Below, piece by piece: positions 33,833 to 43,019 of a stretch of DNA of 64,000 nucleotides. Under the pieces are notes generated by a model. It was not told the origin of the DNA. It saw only the letters and a list, made by a program, of their open reading frames with translations, and searched no databases. The stretch is from Deltaproteobacteria bacterium (GTDB lineage Bacteria > UBA10199 > GCA-002796325 > JACPFF01), in the NCBI GenBank assembly GCA_016210045.1, contig JACQUX010000017.1:84754-148753 (forward strand), read 5' to 3'. The translations under genes and the position numbers were made by a program. The number at the start of each line of letters is the position of its first letter. The first letter of the stretch is position 1.

Positions 33833-34681
33833 TTAACGTGACCCTTTTGCCTGCTGCTGGAGGGCGGCCCAGGCGTCCCGGTCCAAGTGCTGTCCCAGCG
33901 CGGTGAACTGGCCGGCGCCGGCGAGCCATTCGCCGCCGTCGATCGTGATGCACGCGCCGTTCAGATAGTCGGCCGCGTCGCTGAGCAGAAACGCGGCGAG
34001 GTCGCCGAGCTCTTCGGGTTTTCCAAGGCGGCGGGTCGGATTGCGCTGCGTCAGATGTTGCTCGAAACCCGGCGGCATCAGGCGTTGCCACGCGCCCGCC
34101 GTGGGAAACGGTCCCGGCGCGATCGCGTTGAGCCGGATGCCGTACGGGCCCCATTCCACGGCGAGCGATTGGGTCATCGCCAACACGCCGGCCTTGGCGC
34201 AGGCCGATGGGACGACGTAGGCGGAGCCGGTCCAGGCATAGGTGGTGACGATCGAGAGGACGCGGCCCGGCGTCTTCGCGGCGATCCATCGTTTTCCGAG
34301 CGTGTGGGTGCAATAGAAACTGCCCTGCAGCACGACGCTGACGACGGCGTTGAACGCATTGGCAGACAACAACTCCGTCGGGGCGGCGATGTTGCCGGCC
34401 GCGTTGTTGATCAATCCGTCGATTCGGCCCATGGTCGCCCAGGCCTCGTCGATCATGGCTTGCACGGCCTCCGGCTTACGAATGTCGCACGCAATGGTGC
34501 AGACGCGGGCTCCGAGGGCGCGCATCGCCGCGGCGCCGACTTCGAGATGTGCCGTGTCGCGACTCGTGAGCACTAAGTGCGCACCGAGCGTGGCGAGACG
34601 TTCTCCCATCGCGCGGCCCAGGCCCGTGCCGCCGCCGGTGATCAGATAGACACGGTCCCGATGCAGATCTGTCGTGAACAT
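33833..34681 (-). CDS. SDR-family 2,4-dienoyl-CoA-reductase-like oxidoreductase
   Basis: This encodes 282 residues from the ATG at 34681 (AGGAGG upstream). The Rossmann motif GGGTGLG, NNAAG and the active-site region GSAYVVPSACAKAG match 2,4-dienoyl-CoA reductases, which use NADPH to help degrade unsaturated fatty acids. PG and GGEWL motifs follow in order. It stands divergent from the M3-like peptidase gene with a short gap, so the two may share a promoter region. Confidence 0.82.
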   Translation of the reverse strand: MFTTDLHRDRVYLITGGGTGLGRAMGERLATLGAHLVLTSRDTAHLEVGAAAMRALGARVCTIACDIRKPEAVQAMIDEAWATMGRIDGLINNAAGNIAAPTELLSANAFNAVVSVVLQGSFYCTHTLGKRWIAAKTPGRVLSIVTTYAWTGSAYVVPSACAKAGVLAMTQSLAVEWGPYGIRLNAIAPGPFPTAGAWQRLMPPGFEQHLTQRNPTRRLGKPEELGDLAAFLLSDAADYLNGACITIDGGEWLAGAGQFTALGQHLDRDAWAALQQQAKGSR

Positions 34682-34775
34682 ATGGACGCCTCCTGTGTCC
34701 CTGCGTCCTACGTGGGAATGGCCATTCATGCAATCACTTGCAGCCGTGGCGGAGCTCCGCTACAACGGCGCGCCT

Positions 34776-36737
34776 ATGGGGAAACTGACACAGCGACGTC
34801 CGGCATTGAACAAGACGCAGCGGGCCGCGATCCGCGACGTGAGCAAACGCTTGCTGCAGCGGCATGGCCGCGAGGCGCAGCGGGACATCACGGAAGGGGT
34901 CACGGCCTGCGCCCGCATTTGGGACTTCAAAGGCGGCGGCGCGAAGGCGTTCAGCGCGTTTTGCGAACGCCACTATATGCCGCCGGGCGAGGAAAAATCG
35001 CGACTGTTACGACGACTCGATTTACTCTACTGCACCATTCGCGGCGCGGTCTCGGTAGTGCGCAAAGAATCACGTGGCGGGCTCGACATCGCGGATGATC
35101 CACTGTCGCCCGCTGAAGAGCTGCTCGGCGCGTTCACGATCGGGAGCCATTTGCACGAAGACTTCCGCACGTTCGAAATCGCCCCGCTGGTGCAGTTGAA
35201 CTTCGGCACCGAACGGCGCGATATTCCCGCTACGCGCGAAGGATGGGTTGCCCGACGGCTGGCCGAGTGGGGTCGCGAATTTATCCCCGCGCGGTTGTTG
35301 GCCGAGCAGAGTGCGGTGCAGGCCGAAGTCGACAAATTTGTCTCCGGTTACAATTTGTACCTCGACCGAATCGATTTCGGCGATCCGGAGATCGGTTTCC
35401 CGCAAGGCACGCGGCTCAGTTCCCACTGGGGACTGCGCGATTACATGATGTCGCTCTACGAAGATCCGAACGGGCTGAAAAAACAGCGCGCGATTTTAGG
35501 GCTGATGCAGCGCGTGGTTCACGGCGAAGTGCCTGCGGAGGTGCTCGACAACGCGGACGCGGAGTGGAATCTCGTGGCGGGCACCGTCACGGCGAATGGC
35601 ACGACCAAGCGGGCGCGCGGCCACGGCGGGTTGCGTTGGGCCCAATTCCGCAAGCTGTTCGGCGTGCAGCGGCGCATCGACGCGCACACCTATTACGGCA
35701 ACCTGATCGATCAGAAATTTTTCGAAGACCGCGAACTTGAAGAAGCGCGCGTGCGGCAGATTTTAACTGACGTGATGTCAGCCGGCGTCGCGGAGGGTGT
35801 CGGCGCGTATCTGGCGCGCCTGTTCCGGCGTCCGCTCGAACCGTTCGATCTCTATTTCAAACGCTTCACCGACGGCGGCGCGCGCGCGCCACTCGGCTAT
35901 ACCGTCGGCGAGCGCTATCCGGACGGACTTACGTTGCAACGCGCGATTCCCGGCATTTTGCAGCGGCTCGGCTTCGCCGATGCCGACGCCACGTTCGTCG
36001 GCAGCAAGATCCGCGTCGACAACGGCCGCAGCGCCGGTCACGCGTGGTCGCCCGCCGCGCCGTTCGACATCCAACTGCTGCGCGTTCGCATCGCCAAGGC
36101 CGGAATCAACGAGATCGAATTCGGCACCTTCATGCACGAACTGGGACATTGCGTAGAAGGCGTGCTCAGCAGTTACCGGATGGATCATCGCTCGCTGTGG
36201 GGCGTGCCGAACACCGCGCTCACTGAATGTTTCGCGTTCACCTTTCAAGATCGCGCCGATGAAATCTTAGGACGGCAGCGCGAAGTGGATCAGGCCGCCG
36301 TTATGTTGCAGCGATTTTGGGAGGCCTACGAAATCGCCGGGCCGGCGCTGGTCGAGATCGATTTTTTCCATTGGCTCTACGACCACCCCCGCGCCACGGC
36401 CACGCAGATGCAAGACGAGATCCGCAAGATCGCCGATCGCGTCTGGAACAAATATTATCGCCGCGTCTTCAATTGCGACGGCCACGGCCTGCTCGCCGTC
36501 TATTCCCACATCCTCTGGTGCGACTTCTATCTGGCCGACTATCCGCTCGGCTATGTGGCCGCGTATCAAATCCGCCGCTTCCTGCGCGGCAAGGTGCTCG
36601 GCAAGGAAATGCCGCGGATGTGCGCAATGGGCCAAGTCTATCCGGACGTCTGGATGGAACACGCCGTCGGCGCCCCGCTCAGCGCCCAACCCCTGCTTGA
36701 AGACACCGCCACCGCGTTGCGCGAGTTGGAAGCGTGA
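34776..36737 (+). CDS. M3-like zinc metallopeptidase
   Basis: This encodes about 653 residues from the ATG at 34776; an ATG at 34728 would add 16. The zinc motif HELGH is in FMHELGHCVEG, and a downstream Glu (LTECFAF) is placed as the third ligand, as in gluzincins of the M3 (oligopeptidase F/thimet) type. The N-terminal half is helical and less conserved. No signal peptide is seen, so it is probably cytoplasmic. The start is uncertain because neither ATG has a clear ribosome site. Confidence 0.7.
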   Translation: MGKLTQRRPALNKTQRAAIRDVSKRLLQRHGREAQRDITEGVTACARIWDFKGGGAKAFSAFCERHYMPPGEEKSRLLRRLDLLYCTIRGAVSVVRKESRGGLDIADDPLSPAEELLGAFTIGSHLHEDFRTFEIAPLVQLNFGTERRDIPATREGWVARRLAEWGREFIPARLLAEQSAVQAEVDKFVSGYNLYLDRIDFGDPEIGFPQGTRLSSHWGLRDYMMSLYEDPNGLKKQRAILGLMQRVVHGEVPAEVLDNADAEWNLVAGTVTANGTTKRARGHGGLRWAQFRKLFGVQRRIDAHTYYGNLIDQKFFEDRELEEARVRQILTDVMSAGVAEGVGAYLARLFRRPLEPFDLYFKRFTDGGARAPLGYTVGERYPDGLTLQRAIPGILQRLGFADADATFVGSKIRVDNGRSAGHAWSPAAPFDIQLLRVRIAKAGINEIEFGTFMHELGHCVEGVLSSYRMDHRSLWGVPNTALTECFAFTFQDRADEILGRQREVDQAAVMLQRFWEAYEIAGPALVEIDFFHWLYDHPRATATQMQDEIRKIADRVWNKYYRRVFNCDGHGLLAVYSHILWCDFYLADYPLGYVAAYQIRRFLRGKVLGKEMPRMCAMGQVYPDVWMEHAVGAPLSAQPLLEDTATALRELEA

Positions 36738-36865
36738 ACTATAAAACCTGTGACCGAACTCCCGTTTGAGCGGGCGTGGCCATCCCGATTCCCCGCGCCG
36801 CCGGGCGCCGCAACTTTTCCGTCGTGCGGCCGATACTCCGTTATAACGGGAGAAAGGATATCACG

Positions 36866-38047
36866 ATGTCACGCGTGCGCGGTCACGACGGGAAAGTTCG
36901 TAAAGGATGGAGCCCTCGGAAGGCCATCCTGGAGTCTAAACGTGCCATGCGGAGAGCGGATGGTGGACATTCGCTGTCGCGGGTGGATGGACAAGCACGT
37001 TTGGATTTCCTGCTGCGAGGATCGCCCGCCGGCAGGGGATCGCCGTGGGCCCGTCCATCGGGGATATCCAGTGTCGGTCGGTTGGTCCAAACAGCGGCGC
37101 GGCTTGGCCTCGCGATCACGTCCGTTGATTTGGATGAAGCGGTCGGGCGTGCCGAGACGATTGTCCGGGATCTCTGGGAGACGTTTCCGGACCCTGGCCG
37201 TTTGCCCGATGGCAGTTGGCCCAACACGCGGGTCCATATGCGCGACCGAGCCGCCCCCTTGCAGCGGGCCATCGCAGTGTTCGATGTCATGACCGAAGCC
37301 GCGACGTGTCACCCGGCGATTGCGGCGCTCTTGGGGCGGAGTCTGGACCGTGCGGTGTCGCGCGCGGATCAGTTTCTCTCCTTCATGGAGCTGCTGCAAT
37401 TGGTTGTGCTGGGCCAGATCGATCAACCGGACGCCCTGGTCGTGTTGTCCGCAGCCGACCGCCATGCCGCCGCGTGTGGTGCGTTTGGGGCGGATGTCGA
37501 TTTCTTCGGTGTGACTACGGCGCGACATCTAACGCGATTGGCCCCCATGCGGCACGGGTACGACGCCGAGCTCCTCTTCGTGTATCAACTGGTCGCGGCC
37601 GGGGTGACGCTGACCTCGATTCCCAATCAACGCCTGCGGACCAGCGCCTCGCTCCATTGTCGGAACGCCGACTTCATTCTGAATGGACAGGATGGCGTGG
37701 AGGTGAAGTCTTGCTGCAGTGGGGAGCCGGCGAATTGGATACGGTTCATTGACCATGCGTCCGATCAGTTGGCGGCCTTTACGGAGGAGTACGGACCCGA
37801 TGGCCCACTGGGGCGTCGTCAGCGATACCTCGTCATCTACCACGATATATCGGCAGCGGCGTTCACGCAGTTGGCGGCGATGTTGAGCATCGATCCGGCC
37901 TTTGGCCGGACCTTCGACCGCGTGATCCTGTCGCAGGTCATACAAGGCTCCGATCGTCGGCCGCTGACCTGTCTTGGTACGGTGGAGCTGCTGTCGGATC
38001 ATTGGCGTCCTTCATTTCGCCCTTTCAGATGGGCGGAGGCGGGCTGA
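36866..38047 (+). CDS. Unknown protein with nuclease-like (PD-(D/E)xK pattern) motif
   Basis: This encodes 393 residues from the ATG at 36866 (GGAGAAAGGA upstream). The N-terminal ~70 residues are basic. Near residue 280 is ADFILNGQDGVEVKS, a D-x(n)-E-V-K pattern typical of PD-(D/E)xK nucleases, in a strand-turn-strand context. It could be a restriction-like or toxin-like nuclease, but no other domain supports this. It is followed closely by the formylglycine-enzyme-like gene in the same direction. Confidence 0.45.
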   Translation: MSRVRGHDGKVRKGWSPRKAILESKRAMRRADGGHSLSRVDGQARLDFLLRGSPAGRGSPWARPSGISSVGRLVQTAARLGLAITSVDLDEAVGRAETIVRDLWETFPDPGRLPDGSWPNTRVHMRDRAAPLQRAIAVFDVMTEAATCHPAIAALLGRSLDRAVSRADQFLSFMELLQLVVLGQIDQPDALVVLSAADRHAAACGAFGADVDFFGVTTARHLTRLAPMRHGYDAELLFVYQLVAAGVTLTSIPNQRLRTSASLHCRNADFILNGQDGVEVKSCCSGEPANWIRFIDHASDQLAAFTEEYGPDGPLGRRQRYLVIYHDISAAAFTQLAAMLSIDPAFGRTFDRVILSQVIQGSDRRPLTCLGTVELLSDHWRPSFRPFRWAEAG

Positions 38048-38190
38048 CACGCGCCACGCAACTTTTTCCGCGGAGCGCCGAAACAATCGGCAGGAGTAAG
38101 CGCGCCGCAACGTCAGAGGAGGCGTGGCGCGCGGTAGTGATGACCGCAACGCGACCGATGCAGGGAGTGTTGCGCACCAAAGGAGGCACT

Positions 38191-38934
38191 ATGGCGGTGC
38201 GACGGAGTGCAATGTCTGGTGTGCGGCAGGGGTCGCTCGGGCGTCATTCGGTGAAGCTGGTGACCAATCGCGAGTGGCGGGCGGTCGCGCGGGATCAGTA
38301 TGTTCGGCTGAGCCACGATTGGCATACGGGCGCGAGTGGTATCAAAGTGCAAAGTGCGGCGATTGGTGACGCCGATCCGTATTATTCTCCTACGTTCCCG
38401 CCCGAAGTTTTTAATTACGCGGCCGAACTGTTTCCCCACGCACATGAGTGTGACATCAGCTACTGGCCGCCGTTCGATTTCGATCGAGGCGATATCCACC
38501 GGCTGGGTGCCGATATTGTGCTCAAGATGATCGCCGCGCCCGCAGCGAAATATGGCGCGGCGCAGGATGGCGATGACCTGCCCGTGATCGGCATCTCCTG
38601 GTTCCATGCTATTGCGTATGGCTTGCTCCGGACCGAGGAGTCCCGCGGTGCGGGGACGTTTGCGCTCCCGACGAAGGCACAACTCGTCGGCGCAATGTCC
38701 ACCGTCGTGCCGATCTCGCAGTGGCTGGCGTTCGATGCCGACTTCAACGTCCATGGCGACCATACCGGCGACTCGAGCTATGGGAAAATCGGCTATGGCC
38801 GTTCGGACGGCGACGGCGGACCGTATCGCACGATCGGCCGAAGAGGGTGGGATGAATCTAACGGCCAGCGTCCCAACGACTACTCGCAGCAGATCGGTTT
38901 CTCCGTGATCGCGACGCTGAGACGCAGGCGCTGA
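38191..38934 (+). CDS. Divergent formylglycine-generating-enzyme (sulfatase-modifying factor)-like protein
   Basis: This encodes 247 residues from the ATG at 38191, with AAAGGAGG upstream. The middle has the FGE-fold landmarks PVIGISWFHAIAYGLL and FALPTKAQLVGA, corresponding to the family's PV-xx-VSW-xAxxYC and RLPTEAEWEYAA. A terminal IGFSVI matches GFRxV. The cysteines of true formylglycine-generating enzymes are absent, so a structural or binding role (as in diversity-generating or effector C-lectin folds) is more likely than catalysis. Confidence 0.55.
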   Translation: MAVRRSAMSGVRQGSLGRHSVKLVTNREWRAVARDQYVRLSHDWHTGASGIKVQSAAIGDADPYYSPTFPPEVFNYAAELFPHAHECDISYWPPFDFDRGDIHRLGADIVLKMIAAPAAKYGAAQDGDDLPVIGISWFHAIAYGLLRTEESRGAGTFALPTKAQLVGAMSTVVPISQWLAFDADFNVHGDHTGDSSYGKIGYGRSDGDGGPYRTIGRRGWDESNGQRPNDYSQQIGFSVIATLRRRR

Positions 38935-39038
38935 GGCGATGGTGTGTGTATCCGGCCACCGCTGCGATGTTGTTTTTCATGATAATCAACAACTATGTTG
39001 TGGGGCGGCGCGCCATCATGCTGTGTGCGCGGCAGCCG

Positions 39039-39824
39039 TTAACGGGCTTGCCGTTCTCCCACGACGAAATTATGGAAGAACGTTGCGTAGAGCCACAGCA
39101 GCAGTGATGCGACGATTCCCCAACCGGCGCTGCTGTGGAGGAGTCGCCACACGGCATTGGCGGGGTGGAGGATCGTGAGTTGATCGACGTAAATAACTTC
39201 GCACGCGCCGTTGCCTTGGTCGATGCGCGTGGTGCTGCTGGTGCGCACGCCCGCCAGCCCGACGCCATAATCGACTAATTGCCCGTGCAAATGAATCTGA
39301 TCGCCGACGCGGATGTCGTGCAGCGTTGCCGCAATGGCCGGCGTGGCGGGGAGGAGGTGATTGTTGGACAGCTCTTCCATGCTGAACGCCGCGTCGCTGG
39401 GGAATTGCACATAACAGGTAAAGCTTCCGGACGAAAAACTCGCGTCCCGATACGCGCCGCTCGCCGCGGTGCCGCCCCACACCACGCAAATATCTTTTTC
39501 ATTGAACGGATCGTGCCGGAAACCGACGCGTTCCAGCCACGATTTCGCGAGATCATTTTGCGTCACGACGAGCCCGGCCAACGTGTATTCAAAATGTGGA
39601 TGGACCAGATAACTCTGCCCTCGCACGTCTTGGACAAACGGCGCGAGCTGCGTCGGCGTCTGCACCGGCGCTTGGAGGAGCAGCGGATGCAGCGTCTCCG
39701 GCGCCGGGAGACGCTCGATCAACCCATACGTGAGCGCAAACAGCCCGAGCGAGCCGAACAGCGTTGGCTTCACGGCCCGCATCAGATGCAACACGAGACG
39801 ATGCCAACGATCGCGAGTGAACAT
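39039..39824 (-). CDS. Unknown membrane protein with two terminal helices
   Basis: This encodes about 261 residues from the ATG at 39824; upstream GTG starts overlapping the oxidase gene are possible. One transmembrane helix lies near the N-terminus (LFGSLGLFALTYGLI) and one near the C-terminus (GWGIVASLLLWLYATFF), with a ~190-residue beta-rich domain between. The topology recalls GIDE/MULAN-like membrane proteins, but I cannot assign the family. It lies directly downstream of the FAD-oxidase gene. Confidence 0.55.
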   Translation of the reverse strand: MFTRDRWHRLVLHLMRAVKPTLFGSLGLFALTYGLIERLPAPETLHPLLLQAPVQTPTQLAPFVQDVRGQSYLVHPHFEYTLAGLVVTQNDLAKSWLERVGFRHDPFNEKDICVVWGGTAASGAYRDASFSSGSFTCYVQFPSDAAFSMEELSNNHLLPATPAIAATLHDIRVGDQIHLHGQLVDYGVGLAGVRTSSTTRIDQGNGACEVIYVDQLTILHPANAVWRLLHSSAGWGIVASLLLWLYATFFHNFVVGERQAR

Positions 39825-39855
39825 AAGGAAAGCATACACGATTTTTAGCGGCCTG

Positions 39856-41322
39856 CTAGCGCCCACTAATCTTTGGCGGGATCAGGATATTCCCGCGGCC
39901 GAGGATCCAGTGCGGATCGTAGTGGCGTTTGAGCGCGCGCATTTGGTCGATGATTGCTGGCGGATGTTGAATGGCGAGCAAATCGCGTTTGAGTTTGCCG
40001 AGTCCGTGTTCGCCGGCGACACCGCCGCCGCGACGGACGGCCTCGTGGCAGCATTCGAGCACGCAAGCCTGCGCACGGGCGCGTTCATTGGGCGTGGCCG
40101 TCAAATAATTCACATGCGGATGGCCGTTTCCGAGATGGCCGAACGCCAGATACGGAATGCCGAGCGCGTTGGAGCGTTCGTACATGTAGTCCATCATCCC
40201 ACGCATCTCCGCGATCGGGACCCACCAATCGGTGCCCACTTTGCCGCCGCCGTTCGCTTCCAATGCGTGGCCGCGCTCGTTCACCACCACCGGAATCTGG
40301 TGTCGCCATTGGTGCAGCCGCTCTACGTCGCGCGGTTGCGTTGCGACGATCGCGTGATCCAGCAATCGCATCATCTGCGGATCCGCTTCGGTGAGCATCG
40401 CGAACCAGGCATTCAACACCGGATCGCGCGATTCCTCGGCGTACTCTTGATAAATGAGCAGCGCCGCGCCCGCGCCCGATGGAATGCCGGGAAACGTCGG
40501 ATGCGTGGCCATGACCTCCAACGCGCGGCCGTCGATAAACTCCAACGCGGTCGCGCGGACACGGCCGTCGCGGTCGGCGAGCGCAATCAAGTCGAGCGCG
40601 GCGCGGGGCGACGGGAAAAAAACGAACAGTCCGAGTTGCGGCTGCGGTTGGGACAACAAATCAAGCGTCAGTTCCGTGATCAGTCCGAGCGTCCCTTCGG
40701 AGCCGATGAAGTAGTCGATTTCCGTGCCGGCCAGGAAATATCCCGCCGTATTTTTCAGTTCGACGACTGATTGTTCCCACGGCCGCGACAGTTCCCGCTC
40801 GGTCCCATCGGTCAGCAACACGCGGAGTCCGCGCACATAGCGCCGCGTGGTCCCGTAGCGATAGGTGTTGTCGCCGGTCGCGTTCGTTGCCACCGTGCCG
40901 CCGAGCATCGCCTCGTGGCGACTGGTCGGGGACGGGGGATAGAAAAATCCAGCCGCGGCCACTTGCTGTTGCAACTCGCCCAGGATGGTCCCGGGCCGCA
41001 CGCGCGCAACAGCGTGGCCCGCCGCTTGGCCAATATCGATCACGCCGCGCATTTGTTCCAACGAGAGCAATACGCCCGAGTCGGCCACCGAACTGCCGGT
41101 CATTGAAGTGCGCGACCCGGCCGGTGTGACGGGAATGTGGTGATGATGACAATACGCCAGCAGCTCCGCACATTCGCGCGTGTCGGCCGGCCGCACGACC
41201 ACGTCGGGGTCGCCGGTCAACATCGTGTCGTGCCGATACGCGGCGATCCGGTCATCGCCGCGCCGGATGACGTCGGTGCGGGCGGGGATATGGGCGAGTG
41301 GATCGGTCGAGTCGGCGGGCAT
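39856..41322 (-). CDS. FAD-linked oxidase, GlcD/D-lactate dehydrogenase type
   Basis: This 488-residue flavoprotein has the FAD_binding_4 pattern (VVVRPADTRECAELLAYCHHH, PAGSRTSMTGSSV) and the C-terminal oxidase block GGVAGEHGLGKLKRDLL. Such enzymes oxidise 2-hydroxy acids such as glycolate or D-lactate and feed electrons to quinones. No partner GlcE/GlcF subunit is adjacent, so the single-subunit D-lactate-dehydrogenase type is more likely. A long palindrome lies just upstream, in the promoter region. Confidence 0.85.
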   Translation of the reverse strand: MPADSTDPLAHIPARTDVIRRGDDRIAAYRHDTMLTGDPDVVVRPADTRECAELLAYCHHHHIPVTPAGSRTSMTGSSVADSGVLLSLEQMRGVIDIGQAAGHAVARVRPGTILGELQQQVAAAGFFYPPSPTSRHEAMLGGTVATNATGDNTYRYGTTRRYVRGLRVLLTDGTERELSRPWEQSVVELKNTAGYFLAGTEIDYFIGSEGTLGLITELTLDLLSQPQPQLGLFVFFPSPRAALDLIALADRDGRVRATALEFIDGRALEVMATHPTFPGIPSGAGAALLIYQEYAEESRDPVLNAWFAMLTEADPQMMRLLDHAIVATQPRDVERLHQWRHQIPVVVNERGHALEANGGGKVGTDWWVPIAEMRGMMDYMYERSNALGIPYLAFGHLGNGHPHVNYLTATPNERARAQACVLECCHEAVRRGGGVAGEHGLGKLKRDLLAIQHPPAIIDQMRALKRHYDPHWILGRGNILIPPKISGR

Positions 41323-41636
41323 GGCAACTCATTTCATTTGAATGGGGACAGGTACCTTCAAACCGTTGCCAATACATGGTTTGAAGGTACCTGTCCCCAT
41401 TCAAATGAAGTTAGGGGGTGTGCGATAGCAGGCGAAAGCATTGTTTTGTTCTGCGACGCTGCGTCCTGTGAGGGCGAAAAATGGCTCCACGCCGCGCTGT
41501 ACGCAACGGTAGAGCCCGGCAGACGGGGTCAAAAATACGGGAGGATCACCGCTATGGAGGTGACCGGAGAAAAATCCCAATGAAATTCACACGGCCAAGC
41601 TGTCGGATAAGATAAATCGTTATAAATATTGTATTG
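41323..41636. other. Intergenic region with palindrome and no gene
   Basis: This 314-bp gap lies between the FAD oxidase and hemY. It holds the 77-bp palindrome described separately. I see no convincing gene, tRNA or terminator in the remainder; an ORF fragment ending at 41583 lacks a ribosome site and any motif. Confidence 0.4.
41333..41409. repeat. Long palindrome, copy 2 (GGGGACAGGTACCTTC family)
   Basis: There are perfect 32-bp inverted arms (41333-41364 and 41378-41409) with a 13-nt loop, lying just upstream of the leftward FAD oxidase. The core TGGGGACAGGTACCTTC is shared with the copy at 33758; the arm ends differ. The form suggests a REP- or MITE-like mobile hairpin. Confidence 0.85.
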
Positions 41637-43019
41637 TTACACAGCTGCCGGATCTGCTGTCTGAGTGGCTCTTGTCGCAGGAGAAATCCGTTCTGCCACA
41701 GCTGCGGCGTGAGCGACGGTGTCACCGACGGAGACGCCGGCCAGATAGTTGCCGGTCAGCAGCAGGCCGGGAAGCGCGGCGAGGCCGGCGTGGATCGCGG
41801 CGACGCGGTCGTGGTGGCCGATCGTGTATTGCGGGATCGCGGCGCGATGGCGGACTACGTTGAACGTGCTCGGTGGATGCGTGATGCCGTAGATTGCGGC
41901 GACGTCCTGCATGAACCACTGCTGCAACGCAGTGTCGGAGGCGTCGACGGCAGTCGGTTCACGTAAGCCCCCGATGAAACTAGTGAAGAGACAGGTCCCG
42001 ATCGGCGCGCGATTGGGGAAGAGGCTGCTGGAGTAAATCATCCCGAGGATATGGCGTTCCGGGTCGCGCGCCAACAGACAGCCGAAGCCTTCCAGCGGGC
42101 GCGGGCAATCGAGCGTCCGATATGCGGCGTGAATGACGGCGACCGGGGCATACGGAATGGCGCGCAACAGTCCGGCGATGGTCGGCGCATGCGGCTCCAG
42201 CAGCGCCGCGGCTGTTGCGGCGGGTGTGGCGAAGATAATATGGTCGGCGGTGGTCTGCACCGTAGAATGTTGGCGCGCGTATGTGACCGCCCAGCGGCGT
42301 GTTGCAGCCGCGAGCGGCGCGATCGCTTGGACGCATGCGTCGGTCGTTACGGCGTCTCCCAGCCGTGCCGCGACTGCATCGGTGAGTTGCTGCATCCCGT
42401 GACGAAACGAAATGATTTGCCGTGACATTCCGCTACGCCGTTTGATGGCCGCGCGGATGAGCGAGCCGTATTCCGCTTCGAGTTCGGCCATGATCGGGAA
42501 TGCACTCCCGAGTTCGAGTTGTTCCGGATCGCCGGCGAAAATGCCCGCGACCAGCGGACTGATTGCGTAGTGGAGCATCTCCGGACCTAAGCGACGACGG
42601 ACAAAGTCGGCGACCGATTCGTGGGTGTTGCCGTCGCGCGGGATCCACGGCTCGCGGAGGATGCGCAGTTTGCCGCGCCACGAGAAGAGGCGGCTGGTCA
42701 GCAGCGCCATCGGGTCGAGCGGCACGCGGTGGAGCTGCCGCTTTGCATAGATAAAGCGGGCCTTGGCGTCGCCGGTCGGGAGCAGCACGTCGTTGCGCAG
42801 TCCGCAGTCATCGATGAGCGATTCCAACGCCGCCGTGCTCTTGCTGATGCTGTTCGGTCCGCGCTCCACGAGGTAGTCGTGCAGCCGTTCGGTGTGCAAT
42901 ACGCCGCCGACGCGCGCCGCCGTTTCCAGCACCTGGACGCGGGCCCCGGCCGCTTGCAACCGCAGCGCCGCAGTTAAGCCCGCAATCCCGCCACCGATAA
43001 TGAGGACGTCGACTGACAT
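41637..43019 (-). CDS. hemY: Protoporphyrinogen oxidase (HemY/PPOX type)
   Basis: This 460-residue flavoprotein has the dinucleotide motif VLIIGGGIAGLTAALRL and the PPOX landmarks ERGPNSI, LLTSRLFSWRGKLRI and GIFAGDPEQL. It should oxidise protoporphyrinogen (or coproporphyrinogen) in haem synthesis. It is the last gene of the hemE-hemN-hemH-hemY operon and overlaps the end of hemH by 46 bp, so the two are probably translationally coupled. Confidence 0.92.
   Translation of the reverse strand: MSVDVLIIGGGIAGLTAALRLQAAGARVQVLETAARVGGVLHTERLHDYLVERGPNSISKSTAALESLIDDCGLRNDVLLPTGDAKARFIYAKRQLHRVPLDPMALLTSRLFSWRGKLRILREPWIPRDGNTHESVADFVRRRLGPEMLHYAISPLVAGIFAGDPEQLELGSAFPIMAELEAEYGSLIRAAIKRRSGMSRQIISFRHGMQQLTDAVAARLGDAVTTDACVQAIAPLAAATRRWAVTYARQHSTVQTTADHIIFATPAATAAALLEPHAPTIAGLLRAIPYAPVAVIHAAYRTLDCPRPLEGFGCLLARDPERHILGMIYSSSLFPNRAPIGTCLFTSFIGGLREPTAVDASDTALQQWFMQDVAAIYGITHPPSTFNVVRHRAAIPQYTIGHHDRVAAIHAGLAALPGLLLTGNYLAGVSVGDTVAHAAAVAERISPATRATQTADPAAV

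Noticed and set aside
41410..41583. Small frame before hemY ending at 41583
   Set aside because: It has no ribosome site, no motif and is mostly antisense to the FAD oxidase or intergenic.
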